Source of the DNA: Halorutilus salinus
GTDB lineage: Archaea; Halobacteriota; Halobacteria; Halobacteriales; Halorutilaceae
Reading direction: 5' to 3'
DNA length: 64,000 nucleotides
Assembly (NCBI RefSeq): GCF_026242195.1
Contig: NZ_RKLV01000006.1
Coordinates: forward strand, 62,001 to 126,000
This document shows positions 36,233-44,945 of this stretch, piece after piece. A program made the translations under genes and the position numbers. The notes below the pieces were generated by a model. It ran no database searches, had not been told where the DNA came from, and saw only the letters and a program-made list of their open reading frames with translations. Positions within the stretch are counted from its first letter, which is position 1, and every line of letters starts with the position of its first letter.

Positions 36233-36402
36233 AACCCGTCCGCCGTACGTCCGACGCGCGCCGTAATCCCTCCGTTGAGGGAGCGCGAGCGTACGATGAG
36301 ACGGGGAGAACCCCGGCGCGGTGTACCTCCGGACAGGGTCAGCCCTCCGACCGCGCACCAGCAAGGGATGACGAAGGGGGTTAGTCCGGAGGGTTAGACT
36401 AT
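36233..36402 (+). ncRNA. Candidate structured RNA with pseudoknot
   Basis: This 295-base intergenic stretch has no credible gene but a TATA-like tract (GTATATTAC near 36206) followed by dense structure. A three-step hairpin pairs 36245-36249 with 36290-36294, 36256-36259 with 36283-36286, and CCCTC/GAGGG (36268-36272 with 36277-36281). A hairpin CGGGG-AGAA-CCCCG lies at 36302-36315. GCGCGG/CCGCGC (36316-36321 with 36351-36356) encloses CCTCCGGAC (36326-36334), which is perfectly complementary to GTCCGGAGG at 36384-36392, giving a pseudoknot or a switch. RNase P and SRP signature motifs were looked for and not seen. Confidence 0.5.
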
Positions 36403-36478
36403 TTCGTATATGAAAGTGGTATGCGTTACATAAGAACGAACCGAGCAATCAAAAGCCTATACCTCTGCCGAGGATAAT

Positions 36479-38050
36479 TCAGCTTATATTACCGGATCCG
36501 TTCGTGGCTACGGCGGATCCCTTAGTATGGGTAGCTCCTTGTTCCGTCTCGAACCTCTGTAACTCCTCGGTTAGCTGATCCGCCTTCCGTTTCAGCTCGT
36601 CGGCACTTGAGGCAACCTCGGAGATGGAAGTGGTCTGTTCTTCCATGGAGTCAGAAACCGAACGGGAAGCGTCGGCGGTCGCTTCGCTTATATCCGTCAC
36701 CTCCTCCACCATAGAGACGACCTCCTCGGAGCTAGCCGCCTGCTCCGACATCGCCTGTGATATCTCCTGTACACCGCTGTCGGTGTCCTCTACGCTCTCT
36801 ACGACCCGACCGAACGCCCTTTTCGCCTCCCGTACAGAGTCAGCCGTGTTCCGCATCTCATCCTCCGCCTCCTTTATTTCTTCCACCGTCGTTCCTGTCT
36901 GCTGTTGGACATCCGCCACGAGCTCAGCGACCTCATCGGCGGAGTCACGCGTTTCCTCCGCTAGATCCTTTACCTCCTCCGCGACGACGGCGAATCCATC
37001 CCCTGCGCCTTCGCCGCTATCTGCACGAGCCGCCTCTATGTTCGCGTTCAAAGCGAGCACGTTCGTCTGTTCAGCTATCTCTGCTATCAGCTCAACCACC
37101 TCGTCTATCTCACCGACGAGCCTTTCCAAGTCATCCACCTTCTCGACGGTTGAGGACATGGTCTCACCGATCGACTCTATCCTCTCTACGGTGTCTTCCG
37201 CCTTCTGCTCGCCTTCTCTGGCAACCTCCGAGGTCTCGTTCGATCTCTTTGCCACGTCCTCCGCGGTCGCCGCCGCCTCCTCTATTGTGGCAGAGAGGTC
37301 ACCCATCTCGTCCGAGACTACACCGAGCTTCTCCTTCTGTTCTGCCGAACCCTCCTGTATCTCCTTCGTCGACGCGAGGGTCTCCTGTGTGGAACGGCTG
37401 ACCGACCCTGACTTCTCTTTCACCTCCTGTATGGCACCGGCTACCTCCTTGGAAAACCCCTGTATCCTACGTACGGTCGAGGAGACCTCCTCTACCATCT
37501 TGTTGAAGCTCTCGGCTACCGTCCTCATCCCGTCGCTCTCCGTGTCCGGATCCATACGGACTGTGAAGTCGCCCTCCGCCGCACTCTCTATTACCGAACC
37601 GAACTCGTCCGCCTTCTCCTCCACCCTCCGCTTCACCTTTTCCGCCTCCTCTCGTCTTTCTTCTGCCTGCTCGCGAGCCTTTTCAGCTTCTTTTTTCGCC
37701 GCCTCAGCCTCCTGTATGGACGTACCTAGTGACTCTGCTGTGTCCTCAAGTGCGGAGTACGTCTCGCCTATCTCGTCCACCCTGTCGGACTCGAACGATA
37801 TACTGAACTCACCGTCCTGTACAGAGGTCACACGGTCGTTTATGCTCCGTAGAGCACGGTACATTTCACAGTATCCGAGGAATCCTGTCAGACCGACCAC
37901 GGATGCGATGAAAACAGCCGCCACAACTATGTCATTGAACAGGATCACAGCAACCACCGGTCCTGCCACCATACCAACGAAGGCGAGCAGGAATATCCTC
38001 GCGGCGAAGTTCTTCCTTATTACATCCGGAAGGTATCTCTCGATACTCAT
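36479..38050 (-). CDS. Methyl-accepting chemotaxis transducer
   Basis: A halobacterial-type transducer of 523 residues: two membrane helices close together near the N terminus (about 17-35 and 40-60), a HAMP-like region repeated before and after a Glu/Lys coiled coil (about 75-230), and a long cytoplasmic signalling coiled coil whose hairpin tip is IAEQTNVLALNANIEAARA. There is no sizeable external sensor domain, so it probably senses membrane state or a partner protein. I prefer the ATG at 38050 (SIERYLPDVIRKNF); ATG 38110 or TTG 38140 would add 20-30 residues. Confidence 0.92.
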   Translation of the reverse strand: MSIERYLPDVIRKNFAARIFLLAFVGMVAGPVVAVILFNDIVVAAVFIASVVGLTGFLGYCEMYRALRSINDRVTSVQDGEFSISFESDRVDEIGETYSALEDTAESLGTSIQEAEAAKKEAEKAREQAEERREEAEKVKRRVEEKADEFGSVIESAAEGDFTVRMDPDTESDGMRTVAESFNKMVEEVSSTVRRIQGFSKEVAGAIQEVKEKSGSVSRSTQETLASTKEIQEGSAEQKEKLGVVSDEMGDLSATIEEAAATAEDVAKRSNETSEVAREGEQKAEDTVERIESIGETMSSTVEKVDDLERLVGEIDEVVELIAEIAEQTNVLALNANIEAARADSGEGAGDGFAVVAEEVKDLAEETRDSADEVAELVADVQQQTGTTVEEIKEAEDEMRNTADSVREAKRAFGRVVESVEDTDSGVQEISQAMSEQAASSEEVVSMVEEVTDISEATADASRSVSDSMEEQTTSISEVASSADELKRKADQLTEELQRFETEQGATHTKGSAVATNGSGNIS

Positions 38051-38373
38051 AGGGATCACACCGACGGCTAACAGAAACCTCTCAAATATACCTCTGTTTT
38101 TGTTCCTCATATATTTTGATACACCTGTTGTAATATACACCTTCTGCCGATATTATCAGATCTGAATCCATAGCAGTCAAACCGTAGACGGATACGGCGC
38201 AGTAACGCCGAGTAACATCTCGTGTTATACCATAGCTGGTGGGGTAGTAAGCCGGTCGGATAGGTACAACTGGACTCGGGTTAGCCGAGTATCCCTGTAC
38301 ACTGCACCCTGTCCTATCATATCTGAAAATGGCGAGACAGGGGTTAAGTCGTTCCGCTGACAACAAATTAACG

Positions 38374-38634
38374 ATGATGGATAGGATGTTGTACCGGGTG
38401 CGACGCGCATGGGATATAGATGACAAAGATAGCCGGCGTGGGGTCAACGCTGTTGTGTTTTCATTCTCCGTTACCGTACTACTCAGAGGTTTCGATGCGG
38501 ATCCCACGTTCGCCGCCGTGATGGCAGTAGCCATTGGCTTGTACGCACGTTTCATCTTAGGGGTACTGTTCGAAGAGTACGCGGAGGGCGGTAACACGTT
38601 GGATTCGCTCTATTCAGGGGTTCTCCACGAGTAA
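38374..38634 (+). CDS. Small two-helix membrane protein with decayed paralogue nearby
   Basis: An 86-residue protein with a basic N-terminal third (RMLYRVRRAWDIDD) and two hydrophobic helices (about 29-45 and 50-68) ending in an acidic tail. The segment RRGVNAVVFSFSVTVLLRGF is matched by RRGVNALIFTLAVTVLLRGF in the broken copy at 40229. ATG at 38374 or 38377 is likely; an upstream start at 38329 would add 15 residues. Family not recognised. It is divergent from the transducer gene. Confidence 0.6.
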   Translation: MMDRMLYRVRRAWDIDDKDSRRGVNAVVFSFSVTVLLRGFDADPTFAAVMAVAIGLYARFILGVLFEEYAEGGNTLDSLYSGVLHE

Positions 38635-38784
38635 AACGACTGAGAAGCCTTCGGTCGCGCCTACCACAACAGACGGTACGGTAAGATGCGATGGTGTTAT
38701 CTGAACTGATACATATAGATACAGTCCGATACTGATAACTATGCGAACCATGGTACATGGAGTAATATAAGAAGAAGGTATGGT

Positions 38785-38945
38785 GTAAGGATAGCTGTCG
38801 GTTACGCGGTGACCGACGTGAAGATCCTTACCCGCTGATGTAGGTCGTCGGAACTCCCGGCTTGTGTCTCAACGGCTGGTCTCAGACTGAATAGCGTACG
38901 ACATCAAAACCCGGTGCGCCTGAGACCTGTCGAACCGGGGTAAGA
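38785..38945 (+). ncRNA. Candidate structured RNA with kissing-loop pseudoknot
   Basis: In a 350-base gene-free stretch (38635-38984), a TATA-like TAATATAAG at 38763-38771 precedes an unusually ordered fold. GTAAGGAT/ATCCTTAC (38785-38792 with 38824-38831) encloses GTCGGT/ACCGAC (38797-38802 with 38812-38817). TGATGT and TCGT pair with ACGACATCA (38836-38848 with 38898-38906, 3-nt bulge). CCCGGT pairs with ACCGGG (38910-38915 with 38934-38939). GGTCTCAG in one loop (38878-38885) is perfectly complementary to CTGAGACC in the other (38920-38927). CTTACCC (38827-38833) can also pair with GGGTAAG (38938-38944), competing with the first stem. No known family recognised. Confidence 0.6.
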
Positions 38946-38984
38946 GATACGAAACGGAACTAGCCGACACCTGAGGAGCTGTAG

Positions 38985-39713
38985 TCATCCCGAACCGACA
39001 AACCCCTTGAGGCTGTACTCTCCAACCCTCTGTACACTCATCCACAGGAGACCGATGAACATGACAAGAACAGTGCCTTTTTGAGCCACCGACGCTACCC
39101 CGGAGACGGACGCTGTCAGGTTGTATGCCATATGAACAGATACTGCGACCGAAATCCCCTTTACGGCGTCAATGGCTCTTAGGCGGCGTTTAGCCATACC
39201 GATGTGGTACCCTGCGACCGTAGAAAGAAGCACATGGAAAGAAGCCACCACGGATCTTTCCAGTACCGTCTGGACTAAACCTCCACCAAGGATTCCGTCC
39301 GACAGTATGTACATGGCGTTTTCGCCAAAGGAGAAACCAAGCCCTACAAAGGCACCTGCGACGGCATACCCTATCGGTGACAGACGGTAACCGGAGCCTA
39401 TGAAGTAAGCCACGGAGGATTTTACAATCTCCTCCACCGGAACCGCAAGGATGTGTATGTACACAGCGGAGGTGAGTGTCATGCCCGCCAAACCGGCTCC
39501 TCCTATATCTGATGTTAAATAAAAGGTCGGCACTACCGCACCAAACCCGGCTATGCTGGCGAGTACAACAGCACCACCGGGTAGGTTCTTTCCTGTCTCC
39601 CTTTTGGCTGTCGTTCGTAGGTACTCTATCGTGAACACCGCAGGCGATACAGAGACCATTGAGAGAACACTAACGATACCTACGGCTAAGGCACCCACGG
39701 TAACTATGCTCAT
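38985..39713 (-). CDS. PrsW-like intramembrane metalloprotease
   Basis: A 242-residue polytopic protein with seven or eight helices. The PrsW/CAAX-like motifs are all there: VPVEEIVKSS (Glu-Glu), GLGFSFGENAMYIL (Phe-x-x-x-Glu-Asn), VVASFHVLLSTVAGYHIG (His) and VSVHMAYN (His). They suggest a zinc-dependent protease inside the membrane. In bacteria PrsW cleaves anti-sigma factors; in archaea targets are unknown. Codon use is richer in A/T than housekeeping neighbours. It lies beside structured RNA and pseudogene material in an accessory region. Confidence 0.8.
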   Translation of the reverse strand: MSIVTVGALAVGIVSVLSMVSVSPAVFTIEYLRTTAKRETGKNLPGGAVVLASIAGFGAVVPTFYLTSDIGGAGLAGMTLTSAVYIHILAVPVEEIVKSSVAYFIGSGYRLSPIGYAVAGAFVGLGFSFGENAMYILSDGILGGGLVQTVLERSVVASFHVLLSTVAGYHIGMAKRRLRAIDAVKGISVAVSVHMAYNLTASVSGVASVAQKGTVLVMFIGLLWMSVQRVGEYSLKGFVGSG

Positions 39714-40228
39714 TTACCCCACCCCATCGTAGCTCGAATCGCCTTAATATCATATTTGACTGCTGAGTATGTGGCGAAAGAGTGCCACAGTATAGGGTGT
39801 ATAACCGACTTCATTACCAATTCTTTCTACGTAGCTAGAACACATTAGTCCAGCCCCGTAGTTATCATAGATGATACTACTATCATACGATCTCTTGTCT
39901 TCTCGACCATATCTACGCCCAACTGTCACTAGCCCCATTCCGGAGAAGGTCTGTAGCTCGGAAGAAAGACCACTCCATCTTAGACGTATAGGCGTAGGTG
40001 GAAAAGGATAGGAACAAGACGGTGTAAGGAAGATTCTCTAATTCCCGTGACTTCGTAAAAACCAAGCGCTTGTACGGGTGATCCTTCGGCGGGCTATCGG
40101 TTCGCACTCTTCAACTGCCCATCGCAGACCCACCTCCTCTTCTGTTTGAACCCCCCTCAAAGATGTCCACCGTCCGGTACTGAACGACGTCTGGCTTGGT
40201 TACGGGTTCGTAATTATCTGCCTTTTTG
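39714..40228. other. Intergenic stretch with possible transposase remnants
   Basis: 515 bases without an intact gene. On the minus strand around 39940-40090 one frame reads FTKSRELENLPYT and LFLSFSTYAYT, which faintly recalls the C-terminal part of IS4-type haloarchaeal transposases (S-K/R-D-x-x-R-x-x-Y-F-x-F-x). The match is weak and interrupted, with no inverted repeats found. Base composition is A/T-richer than the surroundings. Confidence 0.25.
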
Positions 40229-40470
40229 ATGGATCTAATATATATCCTATTCGACAACCGCGAAACCGAACGGGTAGACGACGCGGCGTAAACGCCCTCA
40301 TCTTTACTCTCGCGGTAACCGTCTTGCTCCGTGGATTTGAGGCGAACCCCGTCTTTGCGGTCATCATGGCGGTTGCGCTCGGTCTGTAGGCAGGTCTGGT
40401 GCTGGGACTCGTAGCCGGTGAGTACACCGACGACCGTGGTACAGCCACAGGTTCCCGTTCGACACCGTAG
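40229..40470 (+). pseudogene. Decayed paralogue of the small membrane protein at 38374
   Basis: ATG at 40229 starts a frame reading MDLIYILFDNRETE. After a frame change at about 40270 it reads RRGVNALIFTLAVTVLLRGF then EANPVFAVIMAVALGL, a TAG at 40387, then AGLVLGLVAGEYTDD and a final TAG at 40468. This aligns along its length with the protein of the gene at 38374 (RRGVNAVVFSFSVTVLLRGF, DADPTFAAVMAVAIGL, then Tyr where the TAG stands). One frameshift and one nonsense codon mark it as dead. Confidence 0.8.
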
Positions 40471-40504
40471 GCGGGAGCGCAGGCTACGGCATAAGAAGAG
40501 TACG

Positions 40505-40527
40505 GCTCAGTGAAATATTCACTGAGC
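40505..40527. repeat. Perfect 10-bp inverted repeat
   Basis: GCTCAGTGAA and TTCACTGAGC flank the 3-bp centre ATA. It lies between the pseudogene and the regulator gene, away from any start codon. It could be a terminator stem, a regulator operator or the end of a lost element. No U-tract follows in either direction. Confidence 0.7.
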
Positions 40528-40725
40528 GCGTGTAGTCTGCCCGATCGGGGTACGCTGTTATATCCCCCGGTGTCCGGTTCGGGTTCCGTTCCACAGAGGT
40601 GACCGCTTAGATTAACTGAACGGCTTTCCCTTTCTCCCCCGGTGTAAATCTAACCCAAAGAGATTTAAACAAAATTCGTTGTTTTCGGTAAGCTCGGTGA
40701 AACGCCGAGGTATGATACGGAGATC

Positions 40726-41661
40726 TCAGTCTCTCATCCTTTCCAACTGCTCGTCGGTGACACGTCGACCGCTCCGTTTGAACCCCTCGAAGACCTCCTC
40801 CGCCCATTCCTGTACGGCGTCCGACTCGGATATGAGTTCGTACTCGTGCGCGCCCTTGTCGGGTTCGAAGTAGCCCCAAGCGACGCCGTGTTCGACCACG
40901 GTGAAGCCGAACGGGTAGACGTCGCACTCGAAGACCTCCATGCTGTCCGTTTCGAGTATCTCCCTCCAGCCCTCGGTGTGGTTCTCGACGAGGCTGTCCA
41001 GAACATCTTCGGTGAGGACAAGCTCCGAATCCTTGTCCTGCTCAACGACGTACCTGTGGTACTGGTCGACGAAGAGTTCGCTCGATACCCAGGAGACGCC
41101 GCGTACGAAGTCGCCCTCGCCAACGAAGCTATCGAACTCGGAGAAAACGCCGTACAGGTTGGTGGGTGTAGCGCCGTAGACCTCGGCGTCGGTGAGTCCG
41201 CGCAGAACCTCCCTGCTCATCTCGACATCGGACTTGGTTACGACCTCCAAGAACGGGTCGATCTCCGACGACACGCCGTCGACGAGCGCGAAGGTGCCGA
41301 ACAGCGACGAAACCTCGTCGTAGACGAGTCTGCCTTTGGGCGTTAACGCGTACCTCGACTCCGCGGCTTCGGTTTCGGAGATATCGCTTACCCAGCCTCT
41401 TCCCACGACCGTTTCTTCGGCTCCTCCGCTCTCGTCGAACTGACGGTAGAGCGTCGGCTTCGAAACCTCCAAGTCCCATTCGCCGTTGCCGTCCACGAAG
41501 ATATCGCGTAGCTCCCTCTTGCTCAACGAGCCGTTGGCTTGAAGCTCCGCGAGAACCGCGAGACGTATCGGTGTCTGTGGGCCACCGAGATGTGAGAGGG
41601 CGTCGTACCCCTCCTCTAAGACCTCGTGTACACCGAGGTGGGGCGCGGACTCCTCGGACAT
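40726..41661 (-). CDS. Transcriptional regulator, winged helix with FilR1-type domain
   Basis: A 311-residue haloarchaeal regulator. The N-terminal winged helix (about 25-110) includes TPIRLAVLAELQANGSLSKRELRD and a recognition-helix segment SKPTLYRQFDESGG, then a wing and an ALTPKGRLVYDEVSSLF coupling helix. The C-terminal half ends FGFTVVEHGVAWGYF, typical of the FilR1_middle (DUF1724) domain. Such proteins sense an unknown small ligand. Targets here are not evident. A/T-rich TTTAAACAAAA at 40670 lies beyond the 3' end. Confidence 0.82.
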   Translation of the reverse strand: MSEESAPHLGVHEVLEEGYDALSHLGGPQTPIRLAVLAELQANGSLSKRELRDIFVDGNGEWDLEVSKPTLYRQFDESGGAEETVVGRGWVSDISETEAAESRYALTPKGRLVYDEVSSLFGTFALVDGVSSEIDPFLEVVTKSDVEMSREVLRGLTDAEVYGATPTNLYGVFSEFDSFVGEGDFVRGVSWVSSELFVDQYHRYVVEQDKDSELVLTEDVLDSLVENHTEGWREILETDSMEVFECDVYPFGFTVVEHGVAWGYFEPDKGAHEYELISESDAVQEWAEEVFEGFKRSGRRVTDEQLERMRD

Positions 41662-41919
41662 TCTTTACTCTTCACCCCCCTCCCTCAGGAAGTCGCACCG
41701 TGCGACCGCGGCTTCCGGTGCGTCGTACGTGGTGTAGATGGTCGTTGTCGCTGTGTTGTTCGTCACCGTTTCATCATTCCTACGTGTCACATAACCGGCG
41801 GAGCCGGCTATATAACCACCGACATGCTCTTGATCGGAGGATTCGGAAAGGTGACGGTGAAGTCGGTCGGCGATATTCCCTAACCTTATTACTGCGACGG
41901 CGTAAGCTTGAGTCACGGA

Positions 41920-43023
41920 ATGGGTCTCGAAGACGAGATACGGGAGATAGAGGAGGAGATAGCCGAGACTCCGTACAACAAGGCGACGGAGGAGCATATC
42001 GGACGCCTCAAGGCTAAGCTCTCGAAGATGAAGGACGAACTCGCCGAGAAGGAGTCGGGGGGCGGCGGGGGCGGCGGGTACGACGTGCCCAAACACGGCG
42101 ACGCGACGGTGGCGCTCGTCGGCTTTCCGAGCGTCGGCAAGTCGACGCTGTTAAACGCGCTCACCAACGCCGAAAGCGAGGTAGCGTCGTACGAGTTCAC
42201 CACGCTTGAGGTCGTCCCCGGCATGCTGAAGCACCGGAAGGTCGACATACAGCTTCTCGACGTTCCGGGTCTTATCGAGGGTGCGAGCGGCGGACGCGGA
42301 CGCGGTCGGGAGGTGATGAGCGTCCTACGTTCCGCCGACCTTCTTCTTTTCCTCGTCGATGTCTTCGAGCCCGAAGGATACGCGAAGCTACGGGGTGAAC
42401 TCCACAGCAACGGTATACGTATGGACAGTTCACCGCCCGACGTGCGTATACGGAAACGCGACCGCGGCGGCATCGACGTACGTACCACCGACGATGTCTC
42501 GCTTAGCGACGGTATGGTGGAGAACACGTTACGCGAACACGGTATCGTAAACGCCGTCGCCGTCGTGCGCGAGGACGTGACGGTCGAACAGCTCAGCGAC
42601 GCGATACTCGACAACCGTGTCTACATCGACTCCATGGTGGCGGTTAACAAGGTCGACCTCGCCGACGGGTCGGTACTCGAAAGAACGCGCGAGACGCTCG
42701 CCGAGGAAGGTGTCGACTCCGCCGTCGGCGTGAGCGCAGAGGAGGAACTCGGTCTTTCGACGCTAAAGAACCGTATCTTCGACGAACTCGACCTCGTACG
42801 CGTCTACCTGCGTCCACAGGGCGGCGAACCCGACTACGAGGAGCCGGTTGTCCTACGTGAGGGGGCTACGGTCGGCGACGTGACGGAGAAGATACACCGC
42901 GATATCGGGGGTAGCTTCCGTTACGCAAAGCTCTGGGGCGACAGCGCCAAGCACGACGGACAGCAGGTTGGCGAGGATCACGAGTTCGCCGACGAGGATG
43001 TCGTGACCGTCCTAACGACCTAG
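41920..43023 (+). CDS. DRG/Rbg-type translation-associated GTPase
   Basis: A 367-residue Obg-HflX-like GTPase of the DRG family. It has an N-terminal helical region, a Gly-rich linker (seven Gly), the G domain with GFPSVGKST (G1), the G3 LLDVPGLIEGA, NKVD (G4), and a C-terminal TGS domain (YLRPQGGEPDYEEPVVL onward). DRG proteins associate with ribosomes and help growth under stress. The ATG at 41920 follows TTATTAC by about 30 nt; a TTG at 41908 is less likely. The stop interlocks with pilC in CTAG. Confidence 0.95.
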   Translation: MGLEDEIREIEEEIAETPYNKATEEHIGRLKAKLSKMKDELAEKESGGGGGGGYDVPKHGDATVALVGFPSVGKSTLLNALTNAESEVASYEFTTLEVVPGMLKHRKVDIQLLDVPGLIEGASGGRGRGREVMSVLRSADLLLFLVDVFEPEGYAKLRGELHSNGIRMDSSPPDVRIRKRDRGGIDVRTTDDVSLSDGMVENTLREHGIVNAVAVVREDVTVEQLSDAILDNRVYIDSMVAVNKVDLADGSVLERTRETLAEEGVDSAVGVSAEEELGLSTLKNRIFDELDLVRVYLRPQGGEPDYEEPVVLREGATVGDVTEKIHRDIGGSFRYAKLWGDSAKHDGQQVGEDHEFADEDVVTVLTT

Positions 43024-44945
43024 ACGAGGAGAAGGAAGTAGTTGAAAGTCAGGTACGCGACGGCGACCATTATGAACGCGTGTTTGGCACCCGTCGAGAC
43101 GCGTCCGCTCGTCATCTTCCCTGCGATCAGACCGCCGAGAACCGCCTGAACAACGGTGGCGTGGTAGAACAGCGTCCGGTAAGCCTCAGGGTCGAAACCT
43201 CCCTGTAGCTGTGGTATGCCTGATGCTTCCTCGCCCGTCGGCACGGCGGGTATGAAGACGGTGCTCAGGACGGCGATTATGACGATGAAGACGAAGAAAG
43301 AGATGTAGATAACGACGGTGTACAGCGACATCTGTTCGCGTCTGTGCCTCGTGAGACGGTCACGTAGCTTGGCATCGCGTTCCGCTATACGGAGAACCTT
43401 ACCGAGGCGTCCGCTCGCCTCCGACGTGTTGTCGAGTAGAACCGTCGTACGTGTAACCGCGGGCGAACCCGCGCGTCTCTCGAAACGTCTGAGCGCCTCC
43501 GATGCGGTCGAGTTCAGCTTTATGTCGCGCGCCATCCTGTCGACGTGTTGGTTGAGAACCCCGACATCGACCTCGCGCAGTGAGACGAGCGACTGCAGAA
43601 ACGGAACCCCGGCTTGGTTTATGCTCGAAAGACGACCGAGGAGTTCGGGGAGACGTGCCTCGACGTTACGCAGGTACTCGGCTCGCGTCTGGTACAGGAC
43701 GGCGTAGACGAACAGCGACACCATAGACGCCTCCACCAACGTGTCGTCGACCGCCGTCAGGACGGCTTCCGTCGTCTCCGTGAAGGCGAAGCCGAACGCC
43801 GGCTCCTGTTCGAAAGCCGGAACCGTTCCTCCGAGGTAGAAGAAGACTGCTACCTTGGCGACGAGGTAGGTGATACCAAGACCGACGGCGAGACGGAGCG
43901 AGACAGCCGGGTTCTTTCTAAGCGTCCTCATCGGGCGCGACAGGTACTCGACGAGCCTTTCGCGTCTCTCATACCTGTCGAGAGCCTTGTTTCCTTCTTC
44001 CGCCCCTTCTACGGGGACGTCGGTTCCGGGAACGTCGACTATAGACGGAGCCTCCTCTTCCTTCTCGCTCTCGTCGGGCTTCGAAGGTGGTTCGAAAAGA
44101 ACGTCGAGGAGTATGACGAACCCGAAGCCTGACACCGGCATAACGACGTATATGAAGACACGGAGGGTTACGAGCGTCGCCGCGCCTACGAAGCCGACGA
44201 CGACGAGTATGGTGATAACGAAGAGGGGGGCGGCGACGAAGACGACGACGTAGAACTCGGCGAGAACCTCAAGACGTTCGAGGACGTTCTCCTGTCTATC
44301 CTCGGCGTCGTCGTGGAAATCCTGCGCCTTCTCGCCCAGAAAGCCGCTAACGTCCTCCTTACGTATAACGACGCTGACGAAGCTTTTGAGGAACTCCGAC
44401 ATGTCTTCGCTCGGCGTCTCCTCGGCGAGTCGACGTAACGCAGTTACGACATCGCCGCCGAAACGATCCACGTCGCGTGCCGCGACACCGAACTCCTCCG
44501 CCGCCTCACCGAAGACATCGGGATGTGACGAAACCGTGTCGAGCACCTCGTCGAGTGGGACGCCGCCACGGACGAGAGCGAAGCTGAAGCTCGTAACGCC
44601 CGGAAGCGTTGCGTCGATACGTTCGGCGCGTACGTCGGCGACGTAACGCGGGTAGTAGACACGGACAGCGTGTACGGTGTAGCCGAAGCCGAGGCTTGCG
44701 ACCGGGGGCGCTACCCAAGCCTCGCGCACCAGACGGTCGGAGAAGACGGCGACGAAAGCCGTCGATACGGCGAGAACGGTGAGAGCGACGATGAGGGAGT
44801 ACAGGTAGGTATGTGCCATGTAACCCCGATAAGTGACACCTATACGTGCGCTTCTGAGGTAGCCGTCGAGCCTGTCGTAGTAACGCGGTTCGAGACGGTC
44901 GGCGACGTCGCCCAAGAAGACGTACAGCGAACCGCGTACGGACAC
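43020..44945 (-). CDS. Type IV pilus/secretion membrane protein, double GspF (PilC-like)
   Basis: A 641-residue membrane platform protein with two GspF/TadC domains, each a cytoplasmic helical bundle followed by membrane helices. First domain: SFSFALVRGGVPLDEVLDTV; second: LSSINQAGVPFLQSLVSLRE and RRAGSPAVTRTTVLLDNTSE. About eight helices in total. It begins directly after the pilB stop, so the two form an ATPase/platform pair for an archaeal type IV pilus or related surface filament. No pilin gene lies in the window. Confidence 0.88.
   Translation of the reverse strand: MSVRGSLYVFLGDVADRLEPRYYDRLDGYLRSARIGVTYRGYMAHTYLYSLIVALTVLAVSTAFVAVFSDRLVREAWVAPPVASLGFGYTVHAVRVYYPRYVADVRAERIDATLPGVTSFSFALVRGGVPLDEVLDTVSSHPDVFGEAAEEFGVAARDVDRFGGDVVTALRRLAEETPSEDMSEFLKSFVSVVIRKEDVSGFLGEKAQDFHDDAEDRQENVLERLEVLAEFYVVVFVAAPLFVITILVVVGFVGAATLVTLRVFIYVVMPVSGFGFVILLDVLFEPPSKPDESEKEEEAPSIVDVPGTDVPVEGAEEGNKALDRYERRERLVEYLSRPMRTLRKNPAVSLRLAVGLGITYLVAKVAVFFYLGGTVPAFEQEPAFGFAFTETTEAVLTAVDDTLVEASMVSLFVYAVLYQTRAEYLRNVEARLPELLGRLSSINQAGVPFLQSLVSLREVDVGVLNQHVDRMARDIKLNSTASEALRRFERRAGSPAVTRTTVLLDNTSEASGRLGKVLRIAERDAKLRDRLTRHRREQMSLYTVVIYISFFVFIVIIAVLSTVFIPAVPTGEEASGIPQLQGGFDPEAYRTLFYHATVVQAVLGGLIAGKMTSGRVSTGAKHAFIMVAVAYLTFNYFLLLV

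Noticed and set aside
36233-36402. SRP RNA or RNase P RNA as identity of the structured stretch.
   Set aside because: The conserved SRP S-domain GGAAG/AGCAG loop and the RNase P GAGGAAAGUC and ACAGAA motifs are not present, and it is too short for either.
36624-38165. 513-codon plus-strand frame opposite the chemotaxis transducer.
   Set aside because: Ser/Thr/Ala-biased antisense shadow of the regular coiled-coil codons; no domain, and codon use is wrong for the genome.
39913-40107. A 64-codon minus-strand frame as a small gene or transposase part.
   Set aside because: Similarity to IS4-type transposases is only faint, no terminal repeats were found, and the frame has no haloarchaeal acidic bias. 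Kept only as a remark for the gap.
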